Of a DNA stretch of 52,866 nucleotides, positions 35,824 to 47,500 are shown in pieces (within the stretch, counting starts at the first letter, position 1; each line of letters opens with the position of its first letter). Source of the stretch: Verrucomicrobiota bacterium (GTDB taxonomy: Bacteria; Verrucomicrobiota; Verrucomicrobiia; Verrucomicrobiales; DEV007); contig QQNE01000017.1 of the NCBI GenBank assembly GCA_003402735.1, positions 1 to 52,866 of the forward strand. The letters are read 5' to 3'. The notes beneath the pieces were generated by a model that saw nothing but the letters and a program-made list of their open reading frames with translations, did no database searches and was not told the DNA's origin. Made by a program: the position numbers and the translations under genes.

Positions 35824-37827
35824 ATGCAAGTTCAGGGTCGCCCGGGCCGGACTGGCTTGGTCCTCGGCCTCGCCTGCTGCTTGAGTCAGAAGAAAGGTGG
35901 TGCCATCATCGGTGCCGTGGCTACCAGCATTCTTGATTCAGGGGAACGGCGTCAGACTGCGCGAGAACGTTTTGAACGGGTCCGTGTGGTTGAATTCGCG
36001 GATTCCATCCAACCGAGTCGCCAACTGGCGGAAGAAGTCGCCGTCCTGATCCGGGCGGCCACTCCGGAGAGGCCGTTTGTCATCGGCTTGGCCACGGGCT
36101 CGACGCCAGTGCCCTTTTATCGGGAGCTCATTCGGTTGCACCGGGAAGAGGGCTTGAGTTTCCGGAACGTGATCAGCTTCAATCTGGATGAATATCACGG
36201 ATTGAGGCGGGACCACCCGGAGAGTTACCACCGCTTCATGCATGATCAGCTCTTTGACCACGTGGATATGCCCTCGGACCAGGTCAACATCCCGGACGGA
36301 ACGATCAAGACGGAGGACGTCTACGAGTATTGTCAGGAATACGAGCGCCGCATCGCAAGTTTTGGCGGGATCGACCTGCAGATCCTCGGCATCGGGCGAA
36401 CCGGACACATCGGGTTCAACGAACCGGGATCGGCGCAGGACTCTCCGACCCGGATGATCGCTCTCGACCGGTTGACTCGGCGGGACGCGGCGGCGGATTT
36501 CCTCGGAGAATCGAATGTGCCGAGATTCGCCATCACGATCGGAGTGGGCACGATCATGAAGGCCCGCAGAGTGGTCCTGATGGCCTGGGGAGAGAACAAA
36601 GCGGAGATCTTGGCCCAGGCGGTTGAGGGGCAGGTGACGGACGCCATTTCGGCGAGCTTCCTTCAGCTGCACGAAAACGCCACCTTCATCGTGGACGAAA
36701 CCGCCGCCTCCTGCCTGACCCGGAATCGGTGTCCGTGGTTGGTTGGTCCGGTGCATTGGTCTTCAGGGATGATGCGGAAAGCGGTGGTCTGGCTGGCCCG
36801 CAAGACCGGGAAGCCCGTCTTGAAATTGGTGGACGAGGATTACAATGAGAACGGAATGGCGGATGTGCTCGCGGAACACGGCGGCGCCTACGATGTCAAT
36901 ATCGGTGTCTTCAACCAACTCCAACACACCATCACCGGATGGCCGGGCGGAAAGCCCGGGGCGGACGACTCCCACCGCCCCGAGCGGGCCCAGCCGAACC
37001 GAAAGCGAGTGGTCGTCTTCAGCCCGGAACCGCAGGACGCGGTTGTGGCCATGGGCGGAACGCTGGAACGACTCGTGGAACAGGGACACGATGTCACGCT
37101 GGTCTGCCAGACTTCGGGGAATCTCCGCGTTGCTGACATGGAGGCCCGCAAATTCGCCATCATCCTCGAGGACATCGCCAGCGGCAGCCAACCATGGCCG
37201 GAGCAGCAATCCTATGCCCGCAAGATTCAGGGGTTCCTTGATGAAAAGGGTGAATTTGGGGTCGACCCGGTCCCGGTGCGGCATCTCAAAGGCCTGATCC
37301 TTCGAGGAGAAGCGCGAGACGCTGCGGAGGCCTGCGGTTTGCTGGAGGCCAAGATCCGATTCCTCGACCTGCCTTTTTATGAGTTGGGACGCTACCGACG
37401 TTTCAATCTGCGCGAGGATGACACTGCGATGACTGCGTCCGTCCTGGCCGATCTCCGACCTCACCAGATTTTTGCCACCGGGGATGTCGCTGAGCCGACC
37501 TCCCTCCAAGCCCTCTGCTTTCGGGCGCTCCGGGAAGCCTGGATCCTCAAGGACAACGGGGAATGGTCCGGGCATTGCCGTGTCTGGCTCTACCGCGGAA
37601 AAGAACGGCCGCTGGCGGATCACGAAATCGACATGGCGGTGCCGTTGAGTCCGATCCAACTCGAACGGAAGCTCAACGCGATCCGCAAATTCCAATCCAT
37701 CCGACAGGACGAATGGGAGGCGGCAACCCTGAATCAGAAAAACGCGGCGAACTACGATTCCTTGGGCATGGCGGAATACGAGGCGATCGAGACGTTTCAG
37801 CGCTGGCGCCCTTTCCCAAGTATCTGA
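35824..37827 (+). CDS. nagB: Glucosamine-6-phosphate deaminase fused to a degenerate PIG-L domain
   Basis: Product of 667 residues if started at ATG 35824; a GTG at 35917 fits the family N-terminus better (no hydrophobic leader expected). Residues ~70-330 are NagB, which converts glucosamine-6-P to fructose-6-P and ammonia: 'ATGSTPVPFYRELIRLH', 'FNLDEYHG' with catalytic Asp122, and 'GIGRTGHIGFNEPGS' with His195 and Glu200. The R-T-G variant is usual in the long NagB group of Bacteroidetes and relatives. Residues ~390-640 are PIG-L/LmbE-like, but the zinc motif PHPDD is SPEPQD (400-405) and the later DPHGTH is EPTSLQ (557-562), so deacetylase activity is probably lost. The domain may be structural or regulatory. 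Confidence 0.88.
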   Translation: MQVQGRPGRTGLVLGLACCLSQKKGGAIIGAVATSILDSGERRQTARERFERVRVVEFADSIQPSRQLAEEVAVLIRAATPERPFVIGLATGSTPVPFYRELIRLHREEGLSFRNVISFNLDEYHGLRRDHPESYHRFMHDQLFDHVDMPSDQVNIPDGTIKTEDVYEYCQEYERRIASFGGIDLQILGIGRTGHIGFNEPGSAQDSPTRMIALDRLTRRDAAADFLGESNVPRFAITIGVGTIMKARRVVLMAWGENKAEILAQAVEGQVTDAISASFLQLHENATFIVDETAASCLTRNRCPWLVGPVHWSSGMMRKAVVWLARKTGKPVLKLVDEDYNENGMADVLAEHGGAYDVNIGVFNQLQHTITGWPGGKPGADDSHRPERAQPNRKRVVVFSPEPQDAVVAMGGTLERLVEQGHDVTLVCQTSGNLRVADMEARKFAIILEDIASGSQPWPEQQSYARKIQGFLDEKGEFGVDPVPVRHLKGLILRGEARDAAEACGLLEAKIRFLDLPFYELGRYRRFNLREDDTAMTASVLADLRPHQIFATGDVAEPTSLQALCFRALREAWILKDNGEWSGHCRVWLYRGKERPLADHEIDMAVPLSPIQLERKLNAIRKFQSIRQDEWEAATLNQKNAANYDSLGMAEYEAIETFQRWRPFPSI

Positions 37828-37845
37828 AAACTCCAACCCGGGCCC

Positions 37846-38235
37846 TTAAAAGGGTTCATCACCGGTTCCGGACCCCGCCGATGGGCTTGGGCCAGTGCGG
37901 GGCGGGTGGACCTTGGCCAGCAGATCCTGGGCCGCCTTGGCTCCAGCTTCCGTGCCTCGGTTCCGGGATTCCTTGACCTCCTCGGAGGCCAAATCCCGGG
38001 CCAAGGCCGAGGCAAAGGCCGCTCCGAAAGAGAGGGTGTATGAGAGATCCTTGAGGATGTCTTCGATCACCTCCCGGGCCCTCGGGGCGGCCTGTTGCGC
38101 AGCTGAGCGCGCTTCCTCGGCCCCTCGTTGCCAAGTTTCATGAATCACTTCGCGCAATTTTTCAACTGTCTTGCCACAGCATTCGCTCCCATCTGCGGCG
38201 CGCCGCTCGTAAGAGGAGTTTGTATCGTCGTCCAT
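37846..38235 (-). CDS. Small Ala/Glu-rich helical protein, function unknown
   Basis: Product of 129 residues from ATG 38235 (MDDDTNSS); the frame runs on to 38316 but a later start is more plausible. No signal peptide. The middle (~25-100) is one long amphipathic helix rich in Ala, Glu and Arg ('VEKLREVIHETWQRGAEEAR', 'AAQQAAPRAREVIEDILKDL'), with a Pro/Ser-rich tail. The look is somewhat like phasins or other helical surface proteins, but I cannot assign a family. It ends 19 bp after the nagB stop (convergent) and is divergent from the megasynthase gene. Confidence 0.55.
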   Translation of the reverse strand: MDDDTNSSYERRAADGSECCGKTVEKLREVIHETWQRGAEEARSAAQQAAPRAREVIEDILKDLSYTLSFGAAFASALARDLASEEVKESRNRGTEAGAKAAQDLLAKVHPPRTGPSPSAGSGTGDEPF

Positions 38236-38327
38236 AAAATAAAATCGCTCTGTCAGGGCGGCGCGCCAACCTCGAAACTCAATAGTCCGTCGATTTTTTT
38301 TCGTTTGTTTTTCCAACCAATCTAGAA

Positions 38328-38453
38328 ATGTCCACGATTCCCAACACCATCTACGTCCATCGCCGCCGACCCTGCCTCATCGCTTTCTTTTGCGGTCGCC
38401 GACTGTTGAAGGCTGGATTTTCAAATTTGACTCCGCCCGAAAACCCCGTGTAA
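38328..38453 (+). CDS. Possible leader mini-ORF upstream of the megasynthase
   Basis: An ATG at 38328 opens a 41-residue frame ending at TAA 38453 with 12 basic residues concentrated early ('RRRPCLIAF'). It has no visible Shine-Dalgarno and no recognisable family. It lies entirely within the 312-bp divergent gap and ends 94 nt before the megasynthase ATG. It could be chance. Confidence 0.2.
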   Translation: MSTIPNTIYVHRRRPCLIAFFCGRRLLKAGFSNLTPPENPV

Positions 38454-38454
38454 G
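38427..38454 (+). promoter_or_regulatory. Candidate promoter for the megasynthase gene
   Basis: ttgact (38427-38432; 5 of 6 to the -35 consensus), 16 bp, then tgtaag (38449-38454; 4 of 6). Transcription would start near 38461 and leave a leader of about 87 nt before ATG 38548. The rest of the gap 38236-38547 holds a T-rich tract near 38293-38312 but no operator I can recognise. Confidence 0.35.
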
Positions 38455-38547
38455 TCCGGTTTCCGGGTCAAGGCGTTTGTCGCCGTAGGCACGGGTCCGA
38501 CTCTTGGTTGTTTGGGACGTAAGGAATTAGATCTGCAAGCTGCACGC

Positions 38548-41500
38548 ATGGATACGAATCGGAACGGGTCCTCCCAGCGGGAGCCACTGGCTATCGTAGG
38601 AATCGGTTGTCGTTTCCCCGGTGGGGTCGATGACACTGAGTCCTTCTGGAAGCTTTTGAAGGAGGGTCGTTCGGGCATCGTCGAGGTGCCAGCCAATCGC
38701 TGGAATCGGGAGCGCTTTTATCACCCGGACACTTCCATTCCGCGAAAGATGCACACCAAGTGGGGCGGATTTATCGACAACCTCGATCATTTCGATGCCC
38801 AGTTCTGGGGAATCTCGCCCCGGGAAGCACTCCGCATGGATCCGCAGCAGCGCTGGCTCTTGGAATGCACTTGGGAAGCAATTGAAAATGCTGGCTATCG
38901 TCCTTCCAAGCTGGCGGGGACCCGCACCGGCGTCTACGTCGGCATCGCTTCCAACGACTACGCCCAAGTCCAGATGACCAGTCCCGAGGATGTGGATGTC
39001 CACACCAACTCGGGGGCCACCTTGTCGATCGCCTCCAACCGGATCGCCTACCTCCTGGACCTCAAGGGACCCGCTCTTTCGGTGGATACCGCCTGTTCCT
39101 CGGCGTTGGTCGCGATCAATTTGGGCTGCAAGGATCTGTGGTCTGGCGAAATTGATTACGCCCTGGTCGGCGGGGTGAACGCCCTGCTGACGCCGGACAC
39201 CTCGATCGGGTTCTCGAAGGCGACCATGCTTTCTCCGAGCGGCCAATGCTTTGCGTTCGACGATCGGGCCAACGGTTACGTCCGGGGCGAGGGAGCGGGC
39301 ATGATGCTCTTGCTCCCGCTGTCCAAGGCCCTGGCCAATGGCGACCGGATCTACGCTACGGTGCGTGCGGCGGTGATCAATCAGGACGGCCACACCTCCT
39401 CGATGACGGTGCCCGGCCAAGAGACCCAGGCGGCTATGTTGGTGGAGGCCTATCAACAAGCCGGGTTCCCCCCCTCCCGCGTCACCTACATGGAGGCCCA
39501 TGGAACGGGGACCCCCGTCGGTGACCCCATCGAGACCAACGCACTCGGTCACGTGCTCTCCCAGGGGCGGGACAAGAAGAACAAGTGCCTGATCGGCTCG
39601 GTCAAGACCAACATCGGGCATCTCGAGTCAGGCTCCGGTGCCGCCGGCATGGTGAAGGCGGCGCTCGTGCTGCACAAGGGGATGGTGCCCCCGAATCTTA
39701 ACTTCAAAAAGCCGAACCCGAACATCGACTTCGAGGGGTTGAAGCTGAAGGTCGTCAGCGAACTGACCCCGCTCAAGACGCCGGATGGCGCGCCGCCGGT
39801 CGCCTCGGTGAATTCGTTTGGGTTTGGCGGGACCAACGCCCACATCGTATTGGAAGCTCCTCCCCTTCCGACCCCTGTGGAGAGGCCCGCCGAAGTGGCG
39901 GCCCGCCCCTTTCTTCTGCCAATCTCTGGCAAGGACGAGGGGACTTTGCGTGCCTATGCCGACCGCTACCGCCGCTTCCTGGAGGATGAGTCACTCGATC
40001 TCGCCGAGGTCTGTTACTCAGCCGGAGCGCGCAAGGAGCAACACGACAAGCGAGCCGTGGTCATCGGGCACAATGCGGCGGAGTTGCGGGACAGACTGCG
40101 CCATCTTGCCAAGGGGAATGAAGAGGTCCCCGGAGTCCTTTCCGGCACCGCCGCGGACGAGTCCCACCCGACAGTTTTTGTCTACACGGGCCAGGGCGCC
40201 CAATGGTGGAAGATGGGCCAGGAGTTGCTCCGGACCGAGCCGGTCTTCCGTCGGACGATCGAGGAGATCGACGCCGAGGTGCGCAAGTTGGCGGACTGGT
40301 CTCTCCTCGAAGAGATGACCAAAGAGAGCGAGCAGGCATCCAATATCAACCGGACCTACATCGCTCAACCGGCGATCTTTGCTCTTCAAGTCGCCCTGAC
40401 AGAGCTTTGGAAGAGCTGGGGAGTGGTGCCTCACAAAGTGGTCGGTCACTCCGTTGGCGAGGTCGCCGCCGCCTATGCCGCCGGTGTTTACAGCCTTGCG
40501 GATGCGGTGAAAGTCATCGTGCACCGCTCCCGACTGCAGGAGCAGACGGGTGGCGACGGCAACAAGGGCCGGATGTATGCGGTCGGTCTGAGCGAGAGCG
40601 AGGCCCGCGAGTGGCTGGTTGGTTATGAGGGAGTGATTGAGGTCGCGGTGGTGAACAGCCCGACCCTCGTGACCCTGGCGGGTGACCGCCTGCCGCTCGA
40701 GGAATTGGCCGCGAAGCTGGAAGCCGCGGGCAAGTTCGTTCGGATCCTGCGGATCAACTACGGCTTCCACACCTTTCAGATGGCGCCCATCAAGGATGAG
40801 CTGTTGGGGGCCCTCAGCGATATCCGTCCACGACCGACCACGATTCCCTACATTTCCACCGTCACCGGTGGCGTGATGCGCGGTGAGGAGTTGGATGCCC
40901 ACTACTGGTGGCGGAACGTTCGGGAAGCGGTTCTCTTCGCTCCGGCGGTGATGAATCTGATCCGCGGAGGGGAGCGTCTTTTTCTGGAAATCGGCCCCCA
41001 CCCGGCCCTGCAAGGACCGATCAACGAGTGTCTTCAGGAGCTGAAGCGCAAGGGGGCGGTGTTTCATTCGCTGGCCCGCAAGACGGTTGAGATCGAGGAG
41101 ATGCTGGGCAACTTCTCGCGGCTTCACCTGCACGGCCGCGAGGTCGATTGGCGTGCGATCAATCAGGCCGGTGGCGTGTTCGTTCCGCAGCCGGCATACC
41201 CGTGGAACCGGGAGCGCTTCTGGCTTGAATCAGAGGAGGGCACGCACGTTCGCTGCAGCCCCGCAGTGCACCCGCTCCTCGGTATCCGGATCGGAGCCAC
41301 CAAGCCCACCTACGAGTTCTACCTGGACCCGCGGCTCTTCCCCTACCTCGACGATCACCGGTTTTGGGATTCGATCATCTTCCCGGCCGCTGGTTACGGC
41401 GAGATCGGTCTTGCCCTGTGCCGGGAGCTTTACCCCGGTGAAGACTATTGCGTCGAGGAGTTGGAGGCGAAGAAGGCCCTCTTCATAAGCGAGTCCAAGA

Positions 41501-44500
41501 TCCCGACGGTGAGGGTGGTGTTCGATGAGGGAGACCGGAGTTTCTCGGTTTACAGCAATGCCTCCAAGAACAACCTGAAGGAGTGGGAACTCAACGCCCA
41601 GGGGCGTCTGCGCAAACTTGGGCAGCCTGTGCCCGCCCAGACGAACTTCGAGGAGATCAAGTCGAGGATGGTCAAGCACTTTGACCACGACGCCTACTAC
41701 AAGGATTACCTCGATGCCGGCTACCAATTTGGGCCGAACTTCCAGCACCTGCAAAACGTCTGGCGCAGGTCCCATGAATCCCTCGCCGAAATCGTGGTCC
41801 CTGCTTCGGTCCAGGCCGATCTGAAAGGCTACCGGTTTCATCCCGCGGTTCTCGACGCCCTGTTTCACGGTGTGAAGGGGGCCCAGGTGGTTCCCGATGA
41901 TGCCAAGGGTTCGGATTACTTCTACCTGCCCGCCTCCGTCGGACGGATTCGGATTTTCCAGGAGCCGATTCCCACCACGTTGTGGGCCCACTCGCGCATC
42001 CACTTTGATGACGGTGAATCGTTGATCTCCAACATCACCGTCTTCAATCAGGATGGCCGCCAGATCGCCGAAATCGTCGATTTCCGCGTGGATCGCGTGG
42101 ATCAAAAGGATGAGAAGGAGGAGGAGCTCGATAACTCTTTCTATCAATTCCGCTGGGAAGCCAGACGGCTCAAAGGGAGCCGAACCGAGGGAGGGGTTTC
42201 GTTTGCCCCGATCCCGAGCGTCGTCAAGGAGGTGCGTTCGGCCATGCCAGCTGTTTACGAGCGGCATGGACTCAAGTCCTATTACGAAAGTTTCGAGGCG
42301 CGTCTCGACAAAACGGTCGAGCAATTCGTGATCAACGCTTTTCTAGATCTCGGCTGGGCCCCGGTTCTTGGCCAAACCATTGAGCTTAGTCAATTCATCG
42401 ACTCCCTCGGGATTCTCCCAATCCATCGCCGCCTGACGAACGCCCACTTGGATACGCTGACGGCGGCCGGTTGGCTGAAGTCGTCCGGGAGCGAGAGTTG
42501 GAAGATCACCAACGTTCCGACCAAGTCCGATGCCCTCACGGAGCTCCGTAACCTGATCGCTGAGTTTCCGCAGTTCGCCAGCGAGGCGGAGCTGCAACTG
42601 GTCACCGGACCCGCCTTGGGCGATGTGCTGGTGGGAGATGCGGATCCGGTAGAATTGCTCTTTCCAGGCGGCAAATCGATCGATGCGCTGACGACCTTTT
42701 ACCGGCAAGGCGGGGATTTCGCGGCGAACAACGAGTTGATCGGCATCGCGATCCAGCAGGTGATCTCCACCCTACCGCCGCGGCGCGATTTGCGAATTCT
42801 CGAAGTCGGGGCCGGCACCGGTTCCCTGACGCGCGCCGTCCTCCCGGTTTTGCCGGCGCATCGGGCGGAATACACGTTCACTGACACCAGCCCGGCTTTC
42901 CTGGCCGACGCCAAGCGTCAGTTTGCGGATTATCCGTTTGTCGAATATGCAACCTTCGACATCGAGAAAAGTGCCTCAGCCCAGGGAATACCGGAAGGCG
43001 GTTTTGACCTGATTCTGGCGACCAATGTGATCCACGCCACTTCGGATCTGAGGAACACTCTAACCAACCTGCGATCCTGCCTGGCGCCGGAGGGGATGTT
43101 GATGTTCCTTGAGGTCACCAACGAAAGAGTCACTCTGAACAACGTCTTCGGCCTGCTCAAGGGGTGGTGGTATTACTCAGACACGGAGTTGCGTCCGAAT
43201 TCGGCGCTTTTGCCGAGGGACCGCTGGCTTTCGCTTCTCCAGGACATGGGCTTTCGCGACGTCGACTTCTTCGTCAGCTCGGAGCGCAGCAGCGAGTGTC
43301 AACAGGCGGTCTTCCTGGCCCGGGCACCGGAGGTGGAAGTGGAGTCGGTTCCGGCCGGACCGGAGGATTCTGCAAATGGCGACACCGTTCTCTGGCTAAG
43401 GTCCCAGAGTGAAGGTGGTCAGCTGGCTTCGCTCCTTCAGAGCGCTGGACGAAAGTTGGTTTCCGTCCGTCCCGGGGCCGCTTTTGGCCGCGATGGAGAT
43501 TCTGGCTTCATCCTCAACCCGCTGGAAAAGGAGGATTGGACCCGACTCTTCCAGGAACTGACGGCCGCAGGTCACCGGACCACCACACTGGTTCATGGTT
43601 GGACCCTGGATGATCCCGGCACCACGATCTCACTGGATCAGCTCCGGGACAGTCAGACGCACGGCACGCACTCGCTTCGGGTTTTGATCCACGCCCTGCA
43701 TCAGCTGAAGCCGAGCCCGGCGCCGCGGCTGTATGTCGTGACCCGCGGGAGGCTGTCGGTCGTCGGCGAACCGCTTCACTCCATCGGCACGGCCCCGCTC
43801 ACCGGTTTTTGCCGTGTCGCCAACAACGAGCATCCCGATTGGCCGGTCACCACGGTCGATCTCGACGCCCATCGCCACGACTTTGAGGCGGAGGATCTGG
43901 CGGCCGAGATTTTGCGGCCCGACAGCGAGTTTGAGATCGCTTACCGCGGCCAAGTTCGCCATGTGAACCGGCTCCACCGGGTCAAGGCCGAGGAGATTCC
44001 CCTGAAGCGGACGGACGCCGTCCAGCCGGACGGTTCTGTTCTGCCCTATCGGTTGGAGATCGACAAACCCGGCGTCCTGCAGAATCTCTCCCTCAACGTC
44101 ACACCGAGGATCGAGCCCGGTCCGGGCGAGATCGAGATCCTGGTGAAGGCGGGAGGCATCAACTTCCGGGACGTCATGAAAGCGCTCGGCATGTATCCGG
44201 GCAATCCGGTCGACATCCGCTGGTTCGGCGATGACGTTTCCGGCACGGTGGTGCGAGTCGGGGCTGGGGTGACCGACCTACAGCCGGGCGACAACGTGGT
44301 CGGCATGGCTCCCTATGCTTTCCGAAGCTATGCGACCGTGCACCGGGACCTCGTGTTCCGGAAACCCGATCACCTCAGCTTTGAGGAGGCGGCGACTTTG
44401 CCAACCGTCTTCCTGACCAGTCATTACGCGCTGGTTCACTTGGCGCGGATGGAGAAAGGAGAGCGCGTTCTGATTCACGCCGGAACCGGTGGTGTGGGTC

Positions 44501-47500
44501 AGGCGGCCATCCAGATCGCCCAAAATCTCGGCCTGGAGATTTTCTCGACCGCCGGAAGCGACGAGAAGCGGCAGTTGCTGCGGGAAATGGGCGTGCACCA
44601 CGTCATGAATTCCCGGACGCTGGATTTCGCGGACGAGGTCATGCGCATCACCAACGGTGAGGGCGTGGATTGCGTGCTCAATTCCCTGGCGGGAGACTTC
44701 ATTCCGAAGAGCTTCGGCTGTTTGCGGCGCTTTGGCCGATTCATCGAGATCGGCAAGATCGACGTCTACAACAACTCCAAGTTCGGCCTCGAGATGTTGA
44801 AGAACAACATCTCCTACTTTGTCGTCGATTTGGCGCAGCACCTGGAGTCGAAACCGGCGTTCATCGCCTCGATGATGCGCGAGCTGGAGGGGCACCTCTT
44901 CGCCAAGACGTATCAGGCCCTCCCACACCGCGTCTTCCCAATCACCGAAGTGGTCGATGCCTTCCGCTACATGGCGCAAGGCAAGCACGTCGGGAAGAAC
45001 GTTCTCACCTTCGACGTTCCATCGATCCCAGTCGCCCCCTGCAGCCAGGAGGGCCATCTCTTCCGAGCGGACCGCACCTACCTCATCACCGGAGGCGCGG
45101 GCGGGTTCGGTTTCGAGTTGGCAAAGTGGATGAGTCGCAACGGGGCTCGCCACCTCTGCCTCGTGTCCCGCAGTGGTCCGAAGGAACCGGCCGCGAGCGA
45201 GATTGAAGCGATGCGCGCCGAGGGAGTTCAAGTGACCGACGCCCGTGCCAGTGTGACCGACCCGGAAGCGATGCGCCAGATTGTGGCGGCGATCCAATCA
45301 GGGGCAGCTCCGCTCGCCGGAGTGATCCACGGAGCGATGGTCATCAACGACCTGGACATCATCGATTTGGACGAGGAAGGCTTCGACCGGGTCGTGCATC
45401 CGAAGATGTTGGGTGCCTGGATTCTCCATCACCTGACCCTGGACATTCCGCTCGATCTCTTCGTCTCTTTCTCCTCGTTCTCCACCGTGATGGGCGCGGT
45501 CCGGCAATCGAATTACAACGCCGGCAACGCCTTCCTCGACGCCATCGCGCAGCATCGGAGATCGTTGGGTCTTCCCGGGCTCACCTTCAACTGGGGGGCC
45601 TTGAAAGGGGCCGGGTTTGTCGAGCGCAACGAGAAGACGGAGCAATATCTGGAGCTGCTCGGGTTGTCGACTTACGACATGCGGGAGACCCTGAGCGTCT
45701 TCCAACGGTTCATGATCCGCGACGTCGCAAACTTGGCGGCTTCCCGGATCGATTGGAGCTCGCTCTCGCGTTTCGCTGCGCTGATCGCCACCAAGACGTA
45801 TTCGTGCGTCGTCGGCCAGGATGGCGAGGGCGAGGGTGGTGCCATCCGGAGCCAGATCATCAACGCCGCTGCGGACGCAAGGCAGGGGCTGATGGAAAAC
45901 TTCCTGGCCGAGCAGGTGGCCGGAGTCTTCGGGACCGACGTCTCCAAGATCAACAAGGATGTTCCCCTCAACCAGCTCGGGCTCGATTCCCTGATGGCGA
46001 TCGAGCTGATGAACCGGGTGGAATCCCAGCTGGGCATTTCGGTGCCCATGGGGGCCGTGCTGAACGGACCGAACGTCCGGGAGCTGTCGGTGCCCATCTT
46101 GGAATCGTTGCTGGCGAGTGCCGGCGACGAACTGAGCGAGGGTGAGGGAACGGCGCGCCCCGGTGCTCCCACGGCTTCGCTTCCTCCATTCTCGATTTCG
46201 GGTCAGGACCGCACCGAATTCCCGCTCACGGAGGGGCAAAAGGCCCTGTGGTTCCTCCACCAACTGGCGCCGCAGTCCCCGGCTTACAACTTGGTCTTCA
46301 GTTCGAAGATCACTCCGCTGGTCGATATTCCGACCATGCAGGAAGCCTTCAAGGGACTGTTCGAGCGGCATCCGATGCTCGATGTCACCTTCCACACGGT
46401 CAACGGCACCCCAGTGCAACGAGTCCGCAAGGGGCGGACCGTGGACTTCCGGGAGCACGACGCCACCCATCTTTCCGAGGCGGACATCAAACAGCTGGTG
46501 ATGCAGCACGCCAACCAGCCGTTCAATCTCGAGAACGGGCCCGTGGTCCGATTGGAACTGTTCCGCACCGCGGACAACGCGCACATCGCCCTGCTCTCGA
46601 TCCATCACATCATTTCCGACGCTTGGTCCGTCACCCTGGTGATGCGCGACCTCATCGAGAGCTACTTCTCGCGCCGGGTCGGTCGCCTGCCTGAATGGGA
46701 CAAGGTGGAGACTCGCTATCATGACTTTGTCGCGTGGGAGCAGGTGCACCTGTCAGGAGAATCCGGGGCCCGGTTGCTCGAATACTGGAAGGGGCAACTT
46801 GATGGGGCGCCGATGGTGCTGGATCTGCCGACCGATCGCCCGCGGCCGCCGGTTCAGACCTTCAATGGCGGAGCGCACGGGTTCAAACTGGACAAGCAGC
46901 TGACCCAGGCCGTGGTCAAACTGGCAGAGACCGAGAACGTCACGCTCTTCTCCACTCTGCTCTCGGCATTCGATCTCTTGCTGCACCGTTACTGCAAGCA
47001 AGACGATCTGATCGTCGGGGTGCCGCTGGCTGGAAGGAATCAATCCGAACTGCACGGGGTGGTGGGCTACTTCATCAACCCCATCCCGATGCGCAGTCAG
47101 GTGACCGGCGAAATCACGTTTCGCGATTTCCTCGCGGCCACCGGGCGCCGGGTGGTCGGGGCGTTGGAAAACCAGCATTACCCGCTCTCCAAACTTGTCG
47201 ATCAACTGCACGTGCCGCGTGATCCGAGTCGTTCCCCGGTCTTCCAGGTCTCGTTCTCCATGGAGCGGATCCCCGGGGTCGATGAACAGGGCATCGCTGT
47301 GTTCCTCATCGGCCAAGGCGGCCACAAGTTCCACATTGGCGACATGACCGTCGAGACCGTGGACCTGACCTTGCGCCAAGCGCAGTTCGAGATCACTCTG
47401 GTGGTGGAGGAAGCCGGCGGTGAACTTTATGGATGCTGGCAGTATAACGCTGACCTCTTCGACAAGGACACGATCTCGGCCCTGAACGATCTCTACGCTC

